Shown here piece after piece: positions 47,073 to 56,590 of a DNA stretch of 64,000 bases. The first letter of the stretch is position 1, and every line of letters starts with the position of its first letter. The translations under genes were made by a program, and so were the position numbers. The stretch lies in the NCBI RefSeq assembly GCF_036898095.1, contig NC_090759.1, forward strand, positions 18,580,240-18,644,239, written 5' to 3'. Origin of the DNA: Palaemon carinicauda. Its lineage: Eukaryota > Arthropoda > Malacostraca > Decapoda > Palaemonidae. The notes under the pieces are model-generated. The model searched no databases. It saw only the letters and a list, made by a program, of their open reading frames with translations, and was not told the origin of the DNA.

Positions 47073-47258
47073 TGTTGGAATCATCACATATTTGTTGTAT
47101 ATCTATATATTGCTAGATGGCGCCACTGTGTATCCTTTTGAGTTAACGAGGTAATTTAGTACTTTGGTGACATAATAAAAGATCACTTGGAAGGTTCGAT
47201 CAAGACAAGAAGACGTGTTGTTTTTTTTTTTCTCTTGACCATGGCCGGGAATTTAACA
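47073..47258 (+). repeat. 5' LTR of Copia element
   Basis: 186 bp, TGTTGGAATC...GGGAATTTAACA. It contains AATAAAAG (47175), possibly the polyadenylation signal. It is about 25 bp shorter near its start than the 3' LTR and differs from it at roughly one base in ten by eye. The gag ATG at 47241 lies inside this LTR. Confidence 0.92.
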
Positions 47259-48402
47259 GGTTATGGGCTCAACGCTCAGAATAAATGGACGAGATTATAC
47301 TTTGATGGCGATGGACGGAAATTTGAGCAGTGGGAAATGAAATTTCTTAGATACCCGAGACTGAGAAAATTGAAAGCTGTTGTCTGCTCGTCGGAAGATC
47401 AAGAAGTTGACACCGAGAAAAATGGGGAAGCATTTGCTGAACTTATTCAATTTCTTGACGAGACAAGTCTAGCACTAGTGATGAGGGATGCTGTCGACGA
47501 TGGAAGGAAAGCACTGAAGATCCTCAAGCAACATTATGCTGGTTCAAGTAAGCCACGGATCATATCACTATACACAGAATTGACATCTTTAATCAAAGAA
47601 GAAACCAAGACTGTTACAAACTATATTATACGAGCAGAAACTGCGGCCACTTCATTGAAGAGTGCATGTGAAACTATTGGTGATAGTCTACTGATAGCAA
47701 TGGTATTAAAAGGCTTACCAGACAATTACAAAGCATTTGTAGTTGTTATTACTCAGAGTGAAAAGGAGTAGACATTTGTAGAGTTTAAAGCAGCCCTACG
47801 CAGTTTTGAAGAAACAGAAGCATGTAGGAGGAGAGAAAGTAATGACCATGTTATGAAAGCAGCTAACTGGAGAAGCAAGGCATGCTGTAAGTGTGGTGAA
47901 ACAGGACATTTCTTTTCAAATTGCATAAACAAGCCAAAAGGAAGATGGTGTCTGAACTGTCAGAATTCTACTCATAATACCAACACATGTAGACATCAAG
48001 GAAGGTCAAGTGGGTATAACGAGAGGATAAACAGTTTGGTTAATGAAGAAACCACTGGTGATCATCACTCATTTATATTTAAAGTGTGCAGCAATATGAA
48101 AATGGTAGCAAGTCCAAAACCAGACATGCAATTGGTAGATTGTGGTGCTACAACGCATATTTTGACTGATGAGTCAAGATTTATTCGCTTTGATGAAACG
48201 TTCAAACCAGAGAGACACTTTGTTAAACTGGCCGATGGAACAAGGTGCAACAATGTAATCATGAAAAGAGGAGATGCCATGAACAAGATGATAGACAGTG
48301 ATGGCCGGCATTGTAATGTGAAGCTGAAAAATATACTGCTCATCCCAACATATCCTCAGAACATTTTCTCTGTTCAAGCTGCAACTGAAAAGGGTGCTAA
48401 AA
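47241..48402 (+). pseudogene. Copia gag and protease (one stop codon; cut by DIRS copy D)
   Basis: The frame opens at ATG 47241 (MAGNLTGYGLNAQNKWTRLY), inside the LTR. The Gag core (KFEQWEMKFLRYPRLRKLKA; LKILKQHYAGSSKPRIISLY) runs to an in-frame TAG at 47769. The same frame continues with two zinc knuckles CX2CX4HX4C (CCKCGETGHFFSNC; CLNCQNSTHNTNTC) and the protease motif LVDCGATTHILTD near 48140. It goes on to FSVQAATEKGAKM at 48402, where the DIRS element begins. A separate Gag start at an upstream non-LTR ATG is not available. Confidence 0.88.
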
Positions 48403-48750
48403 TGACAAATTCAAAGATAATTTGTATTTTTCCTAACCATACAAACCTTAGCTATTTACAAAGGGTTTACTTTTAGCGCAGCTGAAATGATGAGCCAATA
48501 GTTTTAACGAGGGTTAATTACCCCCGCGCTAGTTAGCGGGGGGTGGGGAAGGGTAGCTTGCTACCCCTCCCCCCTCCACACACCGGTGACTTGCTTCACT
48601 TCACTTAGAGGTAGGACTTGACTTGGGGGTCAGGGATGGCGGGCACATATGTGTAAATAGCTAAGGTTTGTATGGTTAGGAAAAATACAAATTATCTTCG
48701 AATGTCATTTGTTCCGTAACCGAAATACAAACCACGCTATTTACAAAGGG
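48403..48750. repeat. Left terminus and internal complementary region of DIRS copy D
   Basis: The terminus TTTTTCCTAACCATACAAAC (48425) is repeated inverted at 48666 (GGTTTGTATGGTTAGGAAAA). This joins directly to TTTGTTCCGTAACCGAAATA (48707), the inward reading of the right terminus at 56545-56588. Between them 48450-48606 is the left inverted repeat, with the G/C-rich GCGCTAGTTAGCGGGGG hairpin. Confidence 0.92.
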
Positions 48751-49226
48751 TGACTTACCCCTTAGGAAGGGTGGAAAGTCCCCAGCCTTACTGACTTCGG
48801 CTTGCCCAGGGGCTCGATCCCTCAGTGAGCAGCACTAGAGAGAGGGAGCCCCTGTACCTCACAAGTTCCTAGCATCGCTAGGAACGAGTGGCCTACATAA
48901 GCAGTGTGAGGAGGAGAGTGTGACTCGTCCTATGAAGTTGACCTTGAGACCTTCAGATAGGAATTCTAGGATAGGACGTTCCCCATACCACCTCGTCAGG
49001 GTATGGGAGACGCAACAGTATTAAGCTTAATACTAGGAGCACAAAGAAGCATGGGTTACCTGCAGAGGTCGAGGTCAGCTATGCGAGGACCAGGATGCTG
49101 CTTCCCCAAGAGAGGGGAGAATGAAGAAAGAAGTAAGGGTCAGACATACTCTTTCATTCACGCAGACTAAGACCGGGTATACAACGCCCTCAACCTACTG
49201 CTACTTGTCCAAAAAGGAGCCTGAGG

Positions 49227-50790
49227 TTAGACCAGCTGTTGTGCAGCCACCACAGGGCCGATAGAAAACGTATCGAGGCTCCTGTGGGTCACGTCTTGCA
49301 GGTAGTGGGCTGTGAAGGTCGTTTGACGCTTCCAGACCCCAGCTTGAAGTACCTGCGTCACAGAGAAGTTTCTCTTGAAGGCCAGGGATGTAGCAATACC
49401 CCTGACATCGTGGGCCCGAGGGCGACGTGACGGAGGAGGGTCAGGATTCAGGGCATGGTAGATAACCCTTCGAATCCAAGCTGAGATGGTGTTCCTGGTG
49501 ACCCTCCTCTTTGTCCTGCCTGTGCTCACAAACAAAGCTCGCACATGAGGACGGACTGCAGCCGTTCTCTTCAAGTAGCGCCTCAGACACCTCACTGGAC
49601 ATAGTAGCAGCTGGTCTGGGTCGTTTGTTACAGAACAGAGACTCGCGATCCTGAAAGAGTCGAACCGAGGATCCGGCACTCCAGGATTCTGAGTCTTGGC
49701 CACAAACTCAGGGACGAACCTGAACGTTACCTCCCCCCATCCCCTTGAATGGGCGATGTCATACGAGAGACCATGAAGTTCATTAACTCGCTTGGCTGAA
49801 GCCAAGGCGAGTAGGAAAGCCGTCTTCCAAGACAGGTGGCGATCGGAGGCCTGGCGTAATGGCTCGAAGGGAGGTCTCTTAAGAGACCTGAGGACTCGAA
49901 CCACGTTCCAAGGAGGGGGTCTCACTTCCGACTGGGGGCAGGTAAGCTCATAGCTACGTGTGAGTAAAGAGAGTTCTAGCGATGAAGAAATATCCACGCC
50001 CTTCAATCTGAAGGCCAAGCTTAAGGCTGAGCGATAGCCTTTCACTGCCGAGACAGAAAGGCGCATTTCTTCTCGCAGATACACGAGGAAGTCCGCTATT
50101 GCTGGAATAGTGGCATCGAGTGGAGAGATACCCCTTCCACGACACCAACCACAAAAGACTCTCCACTTTGCTTGGTAGACTCCCTCAGAGGACCTTCGCA
50201 GGTGCCGAGACATTCTCTCCGCAACCTGTTGCAAAAAGCCTCTCTCCGCGAGGAGACGCTGGATAGTCTCCAGGCGTGAAGCCGAAGCGAGGCTACGGCC
50301 CTGTGAGGGACGCCGGAGTGGGGTTGTCTGAGAAGCTCGTGTCGTGGAGGAAGCTCCCTTGGGAGTTCCGTCAGGAGTTGCAGAAGGTCCGGAAACCATT
50401 CCGCGTGATGCCATAGCGGAGCTACCAGAGTCATGGAACAGTTGACCGATAGTCTGGTCCTGTTGAGCACCCTTCTCATCAGACAGAATGGTGGGAAGGC
50501 GTACACGTCGATGTTGTCCCACCGTTGCTGGAAAGCATCTTGCCAGAGTGCCTTGGGGTCCGGGACTGGTGAGCAGTACAGGGGCAGCTAGAAGTTCAAG
50601 GCTGTCGCGAACAAGTCCACAGTCGGGGAACCCCACAAAGTCAGGACTTTGTTGGCTATCTGAGGATCCAAAGACCACTCGGTACTCACTATCTGCGAAG
50701 CCCTGCTCAGACTGTCGGCGAGCACATTCCTCTTGCCAGGAATGAAGCGAGCTGATAGTGTTATCGAGTGGGTTTCGGTCCACCTCAGAG
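49227..50790 (-). CDS. Tyrosine recombinase of DIRS copy D
   Basis: The recognisable enzyme starts near 50330 (RLETIQRLLAERGFLQQVAE; GVYQAKWRVFCGWC) and runs to 49227 (DTFSIGPVVAAQQLV). Catalytic residues are all visible: Arg in SAKRVNELHGL near 49790, HxxR as HDVR in PRAHDVRGIA near 49410, Trp in AGVWKRQ and Tyr in FTAHYLQDV near 49300. The frame is open. It is joined upstream, in the same apparent frame, to the RT because of an indel near 50795. Between 50790 and 50330 it overlaps the RNase H and linker coding frame and carries no known domain. Confidence 0.88.
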
Positions 50791-52481
50791 TCTACTGCAA
50801 GATGGGATAGCTGTTGCGAAAAAGTGCCTCCCTGCTTGTTGATATAAGCCACTACCGTGGTGTTGTCGCTCATCACCACCACGGAGTGACCCGCCAGGGA
50901 CCGTTGGAACTGCTGAAGAGCCAGAAAGACGGCCTTCAATTCTAGCAGGTTGATGTGTAGGCACTTTTCTGATACTGACCAAAGGCCTGAGGCCCTCTGG
51001 TTCAGAACGTGCGCCCCCCACCCTTCTTTTGACGCGTCCGAAAAAAGAGTCAATTCCGGGGGGAGGACGAGAAGACTCACTCCCTTCCGCAGGTTCTCGT
51101 CGGCCAGCCACCACCGCAAGTCCGTCTGTTCCAGAGACCCCATTGGGATCAGAATGTCCGGGGAATCGGATCCTTGATTCCACCGGGACTTGAGCCGCCA
51201 TTGAAGGGATCTCATCCTGAGGCGGCTGTTTGGAACCAGACGGGCCAGGGAGGATAGGAGGCCTAAGAGACGCAACCACGATTGGGCGGGGAGTTCTTTT
51301 CGCCTGAGGAAAGGTTCCGCCACCCTCCTCAGCCTTGCTATCCGGTCATCTGATGGAAAGGCTTTGTGGAGATTGGTGTCTATTAGCATGCCTAGATAAA
51401 CCAGTCGTTGGGACGGCTGCAGAGAGGACTTCTCGAGGTTTACCACGATCCCCAGATCCCGGCAAAGATCCAGAAGCCTGTCTCGGTGCCGAAGAAGGGT
51501 CGACTCCGAGTCTGCTAGGATCAGCCAATCGTCCAGGTAACGAAGGAGACGAATGCCGTTCCTGTGCACCCAAGATGAAATCAGGGTGAACACTCTGGTG
51601 AACACCTGCGGAGCTGTGGAGAGACCGAAACACAGCACCTTGAACTGGTAGATCTTGTTGTCTAGGCAGAATCTCAGGTACTTCCTGGAAGACGGATGGA
51701 TTGGGATCTGGAAGTACGCGTCCTTTAGATCCAGTGTACATATGAAGTCTTGTGGTCTCACCGCAAGTCTGACCGTGTCTGCTGTCTCCATGCTGAACCG
51801 GGTTTGTTTGACAAACCTGTTCAGAGCTGAGAGATCGATGACGGGTCTCCAGCCTCCAGTAGCCTTCTTTACAAGAAAGAGTCGACTGCAAAAGCCTGGG
51901 GAGCCGTCCACGACCTCCTGGAGAGCACCCTTCTCGAGCATGGTCTCGACTTCGGCCTGAAGGGCCAGACCCTTTGCCGATCCCGTGGCATAGGAGCTCA
52001 ACGACACTGGATTCGCTGTCAGGGGAGGTTGAGATGTTGTGAACGGGACGCGATAACCTTGGCCGATCACTGAGACCGTCCAAGCATTGGCCCCGTGTTG
52101 CTGCCACCTGCGGACGCAACGCTGAAGGCATCCCCCCACAGGTGGACATGCAGGGGGACTGCCACCCCTAGGGCTTGCGGCCACGGCCGCCACCCCTAGG
52201 AGTCTTGCCTCCCCTGGAGGACTTACCGCCCCTCTTGACCTTGGCTGGAAAGGGCTGGGGCTTAGACACCACTTTCTTAGCTGCCGGTGCCTGTTTGGGA
52301 GCCTTACGAGGCTGTTGCTGCTGTTGTGGCGGGGCTGGAGGCTTATAGGGCTGAGTTGTAAGGGCCCTGTGGAGGAGGAAGTCCGTGCTGGATTTCCTCC
52401 ACCTCTCAGCCGTTCGCTCCATGTCTTGAGGCTCAAGCAGGCTCTCCCCCAGAAGGGAAGCATGTCGGAGCCTACACACAT
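50096..52481 (-). pseudogene. RT / RNase H of DIRS copy D (one frame break near 50795)
   Basis: The RT contains LFLVKKATGGWRPVIDLS, LDLKDAYFQIPIHPS, VLCFGLSTAPQVF and YLDDWLILADS. RNase H begins LTLFSDASKEGWGAH, INLLELKAVF, VMSDNTTVVAYINK. After SQQLSHLA near 50800 the frame breaks. RNase H continues in another frame (SARFIPGKRNVLADSLSR) and then, at 50506-50096, into YAFPPFCLMRRVLN and LVAPLWHHAEWFPDLL. Before the break the frame is fully open. Its start overlaps the end of Gag by about 300 nt. Confidence 0.88.
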
Positions 52482-53868
52482 CTACGGCGGGGACATTCGG
52501 ATGGAATCTCTCGGACACAGCATCGCGACGCTTCAACACCGAGTTGGCCCACAGGGTGGTAACCTGGTGCGCCAAAAACTCGATGGAGCGGGTGCCCGAG
52601 AACAAGAAGGTCTCTAGGGCCTTCCTATTGGTCTCCTTGGACAAGTCCTCCAATCGCAATAGGATGCCCAGAGATCCTACCCAGAAGTCCAGCCACGAAG
52701 TGGCCTGCCTGGCACACTTAGCGACCTTCTCGTGGTTAAGGATCTCTGCCGCCGAGAACGACACCTGCCGGGCAGAGAGTTTCTCAAGGGGAACTCCCTT
52801 CGCCAGCTCCTCCACAGAGTGATGGAGAGGAAGAGCGAGGTTGTGCTCACCTAGGATCTCGAAATACCTCCTCTGCTGGAGGTGAGGAGGAGGGATGAGC
52901 TTGTTCCCGGCAGTGGAACGACTGGAGGAGGCAAGAAGTGCGAGCTGAGCGTTGGCCCTAGCCCTGGCACTCTTCAGCCCCCGAGACCAGGGCAGAGCTG
53001 CACTGGTCTTAGGGGCCTTCCGAACGTCGAACACTTCATCCAGAATCGTGTCTTTGCCTTCACGGGGGGGCGATGACTGGATCCGTAAGCCTGTTAAGTT
53101 GCCTTATCAGGCTTAGGACCTGCCAGAAGGCATGTTCGGATTCTTGCTGTTTTCCTCCCTGCGGGCTGGCAGCTAAGTCTCCTGCCCCAGGAATCTCTTC
53201 CTGGGGTGATACGTGGACATTCCCCTGGGTAGTCGTGGGTTCCTGACGAATCCTTGCAGAGGATTTAGGGACGGTCTTGGAATCCTTGGATTCCCTCCTG
53301 GGAGGGATACAGGATCCCAACAACGAGGTTCGAGGGGCCCCTTCCTCACGAGACGATTCTCCTGCCTGAAGCGAAGTCTCCCCCCCTGGTGCCGAGGGGA
53401 AGACTACCGCCCCACTGGACTCACCTGAGGATGGAAAGGCCTCGTCCACGGGAGAAGGAGAGAGTACTCGTGCAGGAGAAGGGACCTTCGCGACCGACCT
53501 ATTGGGAACCAACTTCGCCCTGGGGGAAGTCACCACGAAGTCCACTCCTCTCTTTCTCTTCAGCGTAGGAGAGACAGCCGTTGGTTTGTTACCCTGGCCG
53601 GCGAGTGCTGGTTTCATAACCCTCACTAACGCCCGTGCCAGCGGACCAAACCAAGTCTGCTGCTCCAAGGACACAGAGTCCGAAATCCTCGCTAAAGGGA
53701 AAGGGATCGGGCGATCCTTTGGAGTGGACACGACGGTACCTGCCTGAAAAGAAGGTGGGGAAGAATGCTGTACTAACCTCTCCTCGTCCTGCACTACCAA
53801 CCTGTGTTTGGATGGAGGTGATCCCGAGTGCCGTCTAGGAGCACGCGTCCCTGCTGCTACCACCGGCT

Positions 53869-54650
53869 GTGGAATTCGCCGCGAACGATGGTCGCGCGAG
53901 GGCGAATGGTCGCGCGAAGGCGAATGGTCGCGCAGGAGTGCGGGCGAGCGATCGCGCGGGCGCGCAGGTGGATGATCGCGCGGGCGCGCAAGCGCGCAGG
54001 CGAGTGGTCGCGCGGGCGCGCAGGGGAGCGGTCGCGCAGGCGAGTGGGCGCGAGGGTGGGCAGGTAAATGAACGCGTGTCCGAGGCGACGAACGCAAGCG
54101 TTGGCGCGACGGCGAGGGAACGCGCTGCCGCGTAGGTGAGGAAGATCGCTGGCGATGTAGATCCACAGGCGATCGATGACAAGCTGGCGAGTGCAGTCGC
54201 TCAAGTTGGCGATGGCGCGATGTGGTATGTCGACGCACTGGCGTGCGATGGTGAGCAGCATGCGCAGGTGAATGACCGCGTAATGGTAAGCGATGGCGAG
54301 CAGCATGCGCAGGTGAATGATCGCGTGATGGGGTGCGATGGTGATCAGCATCCGCAGGAGGGCGATCGTTCAGGGACGAGCGATGGCGAGCAGCATGCGC
54401 AGGAGGGCGATCGTGCAGGGGCGAGCGATGGCGAGCAGCATGCGCAGGTGGCCGATCGCGTGATGGGGTGCGATGGTGATCAGCATCCGCAGGAGGGCGA
54501 TCGTGCAGGGTCTAGCGATGGCGAGCAGCATGTGCAGGAGGGCGATCGTGCAATGGCGAGCAATGGCGAGCAGCATGCGCAGGCGGGCGATCGCGCGATG
54601 GCGAGCTAGAAGCTGGCGAACCATGTTCCTTCAGGAACGTTGGAGAACGT
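53869..54650 (-). repeat. 45-bp and related tandem repeats in Gag of DIRS copy D
   Basis: Between 54241 and 54605 a 45-bp unit (GCGATGGCGAGCAGCATGCG plus CAGGAGGGCGATCGTGCAGGG) repeats about eight times; CAGCATGCGC occurs at 54256 and 54301. To the left (53880-54060) a shorter GCGCGGGCGCGCAGG-type repeat is present. The unit is a multiple of three and keeps the frame in either strand, so both strands show repetitive open frames. Confidence 0.9.
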
Positions 54651-55109
54651 TGGCGCGCTAGCTGTCGCTGTTGAATAGGCGATACTAAGATCGCCTGTGC
54701 GCGCTGGCAAGCAGGTGAACGCTGGCGAGGAGGTAATCGCTGGCGCGTAGGTGATCGCTGGCGAGCTGGAGATCGCTGGCGAGCAGAAGGTCGACGCGTG
54801 TCATGTGAAAGGACAGGTGGCGCGGCGCGTTCACGAGCAGGAACTGGGAGATCGCTGGCGCGTTGGCGAACATGTGTTTTTGACACACGCGCAGCACGAT
54901 GTTGCGTAGCTACAGGACCAGGCAGATGGTGAGCAGGGAGTTCAGCAGGAACTAAAGGGTGGTCAGAGACCGTAGGGCGATGGTCCTCAAATGAGCGCTG
55001 ACGCTCGGAAGAGAGCTGACGAGCAGGAGAGCGCTGGCGAGGGGGGCGAACATCAGGAGAGAGCCGACGAGCAGGTGAGCGTTGGCGAGCAGGAGTGTCT
55101 TGGCGAGCA

Positions 55110-55251
55110 GGAGATCGTTGACGAGCAGGAGAGCGCTGGCGAGCAGGAGAGCGCTGGCGAGCAGGAGAGCGCTGGCGAGCAGGAGAGCGCTGGCGAGCAG
55201 GAGAGCGCTGGCGAGCAGGAGAGCGCTTGTGCGCTAGCACTGCTCGCGTAA
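55110..55251 (-). repeat. 18-bp tandem array encoding SPARQR repeats
   Basis: GAGAGCGCTGGCGAGCAG repeats about seven times without change between 55128 and 55230, with degenerate units at both sides. On the minus strand it reads as RSPARQ hexapeptides, an Arg/Ser/Pro-rich tract that would be basic and disordered. The array continues into variant units to 54990. Confidence 0.93.
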
Positions 55252-56590
55252 GGGAAGGATCCCTTAGCCCCGAAGGGACCGTTGCCCATCGGGTGACGAG
55301 TTCTCCAGAAGGCGAAGATCTGGCAGGAGATGGTGAGCGGTCTGCAGAGAGGTTCAAGGAGGGCGGAGCTGTAGGTTGAGGCTGACGAGGAGAGTCCCCC
55401 CTGGAGGATGAAGACCCAAAAAGGCGCCTCTTAGTCCCCCTGTAAGGGGAAGGGAGGCCCTTGTGGCGTAGCGGACGGTGAGCCTTACGGCGGAGGCGGC
55501 CTCGGGGGAGATCGTCGGGACCATCGGTCCTCCGAAGGGGAGTCTCCGTTAAAGCACTTCCCTCAGAAGGAAGCCGAGCAGCAGCCGAGACCGAAGGACT
55601 CACTTCCCCCTTCGAAGGATGTACGGAAGGAGGAGGAGAGCCTTTAGCGCCATCACCCGCAACAGCACCTGCGGCGGAAGGCCCAGCCACGTCGGAGGCC
55701 TCTGTCACCACGACGTCGACAATAGACAGAGGGTCTACCTCTGCTACCACCGGCGACTGCTTAACAGCGGCCCCCAACGAGACAAGGTCAATAAGAGCGA
55801 CCCTGGAGGGCAAGCCCTTAAGCCCCAGGGACGACCAAATCTGTAAAAGATCATCACTAGATAAGGCATTATCAATAACCTCCCCCGGAGGAGAAGGGGG
55901 AACCGCCTCGCTATGGGAGGCGACGCCCTCTCCCCCCACCGAAGGTCGGGAAACAGAACAAGGGCCTTCGCTCCCACTCAGCCGACTCTCCTTAGGAGGC
56001 GGACAAGGGGGAGCTTCGGAGGAGGTTTGGGCGGCGGAAGAAGAGTCCCGAGAATCTTCCTCCTTCAAGGCTAACCCCGGAGGAGAACGGTCTCTCTTGG
56101 ACTTCTTCTTACGCCGACGGCCAAACCTCTCCCACTGGGAGGCAGACCACTCCCTGCACTCACGGCACATGTTCTCCTGGTCACACCGTCGGCCCCGACA
56201 TTGAGGGCAGAGGGTGTGCGGATCCGTATTTACGTCCGACATGAAAGTCCCACAAGGACGACCGGCAACTCCAGGGCATGTACGCATTGTAAAGAAATAA
56301 CTGAAGGTCAACTTCCAACCAACACACACGCTGAAAAGAAAAAGCAGAAAATTAAAGGCTGTCACGAGGGCGATGAGCAGACACGTCTGATCACCGCCGA
56401 GCCAAAAGTGAAGTGAAGCAAGTCACCGGTGTGTGGAGGGGGGAGGGGTAGCAAACTACCCTTCCCCACCCCCCGCTAACTAGTGCGGGGGTAATTAACC
56501 CTCGTTAAAACTATTGGCTCGTCATTTCAGCTGCGCTAAAAGTAAACCCTTTGTAAATAGCGTGGTTTGTATTTCGGTTACGGAACAAGT

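Larger units (their letters stand above)
52168..56287 (-). pseudogene. Gag-like ORF1 of DIRS copy D (nonsense codon and homopolymer indel)
   Basis: Likely start ATG 56287 (MRTCPGVAGRPCG). The N-terminus has seven cysteines in the pattern C-X7-C-X14-C-X2-C-X4-C-X5-C-X2-C with DPHTLC, then a basic stretch (RRRKKKSKRD). A long Ser/Pro/Arg-rich region includes the SPARQR repeats (55251-55110) and 45-bp repeats. A TAG near 54510 stops the frame; the same frame is open again from 54238 to 53060. A C7 run at 53064-53070 (minus strand) shifts it by one into 53034-52168 (LEELAKGVPLEKL-like helices; SIEFLAHQVTTLWANSVLKR; basic tail GGKSSRGGKTPRGGGRGRKP). The product would bind and package element RNA. 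Confidence 0.82.
48403..56590 (-). mobile_element. DIRS-like retrotransposon, copy D, nested in Copia
   Basis: 8.19 kb, same family as copy B. Left terminus GACAAATTCAAAGATAATTT; right terminus TTTGTATTTCGGTTACGGAA. Inverted repeats of roughly 150 bp (about 48450-48606 and 56412-56560); internal complementary region 48651-48750. No target duplication; the Copia reading frame resumes at the right border in phase. Minus-strand genes: Gag (56287-52168, a nonsense codon and a C7 indel), RT/RNase H (52481 to about 50100, one indel) and recombinase (about 50400-49227). Only a few lesions disable it, so it is fairly young and younger than the Copia element that holds it. Confidence 0.93.

Noticed and set aside
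55110..55251. CRISPR-like regular repeat array
   Set aside because: Units are contiguous 18-bp coding repeats without spacers, inside a eukaryotic retrotransposon Gag.
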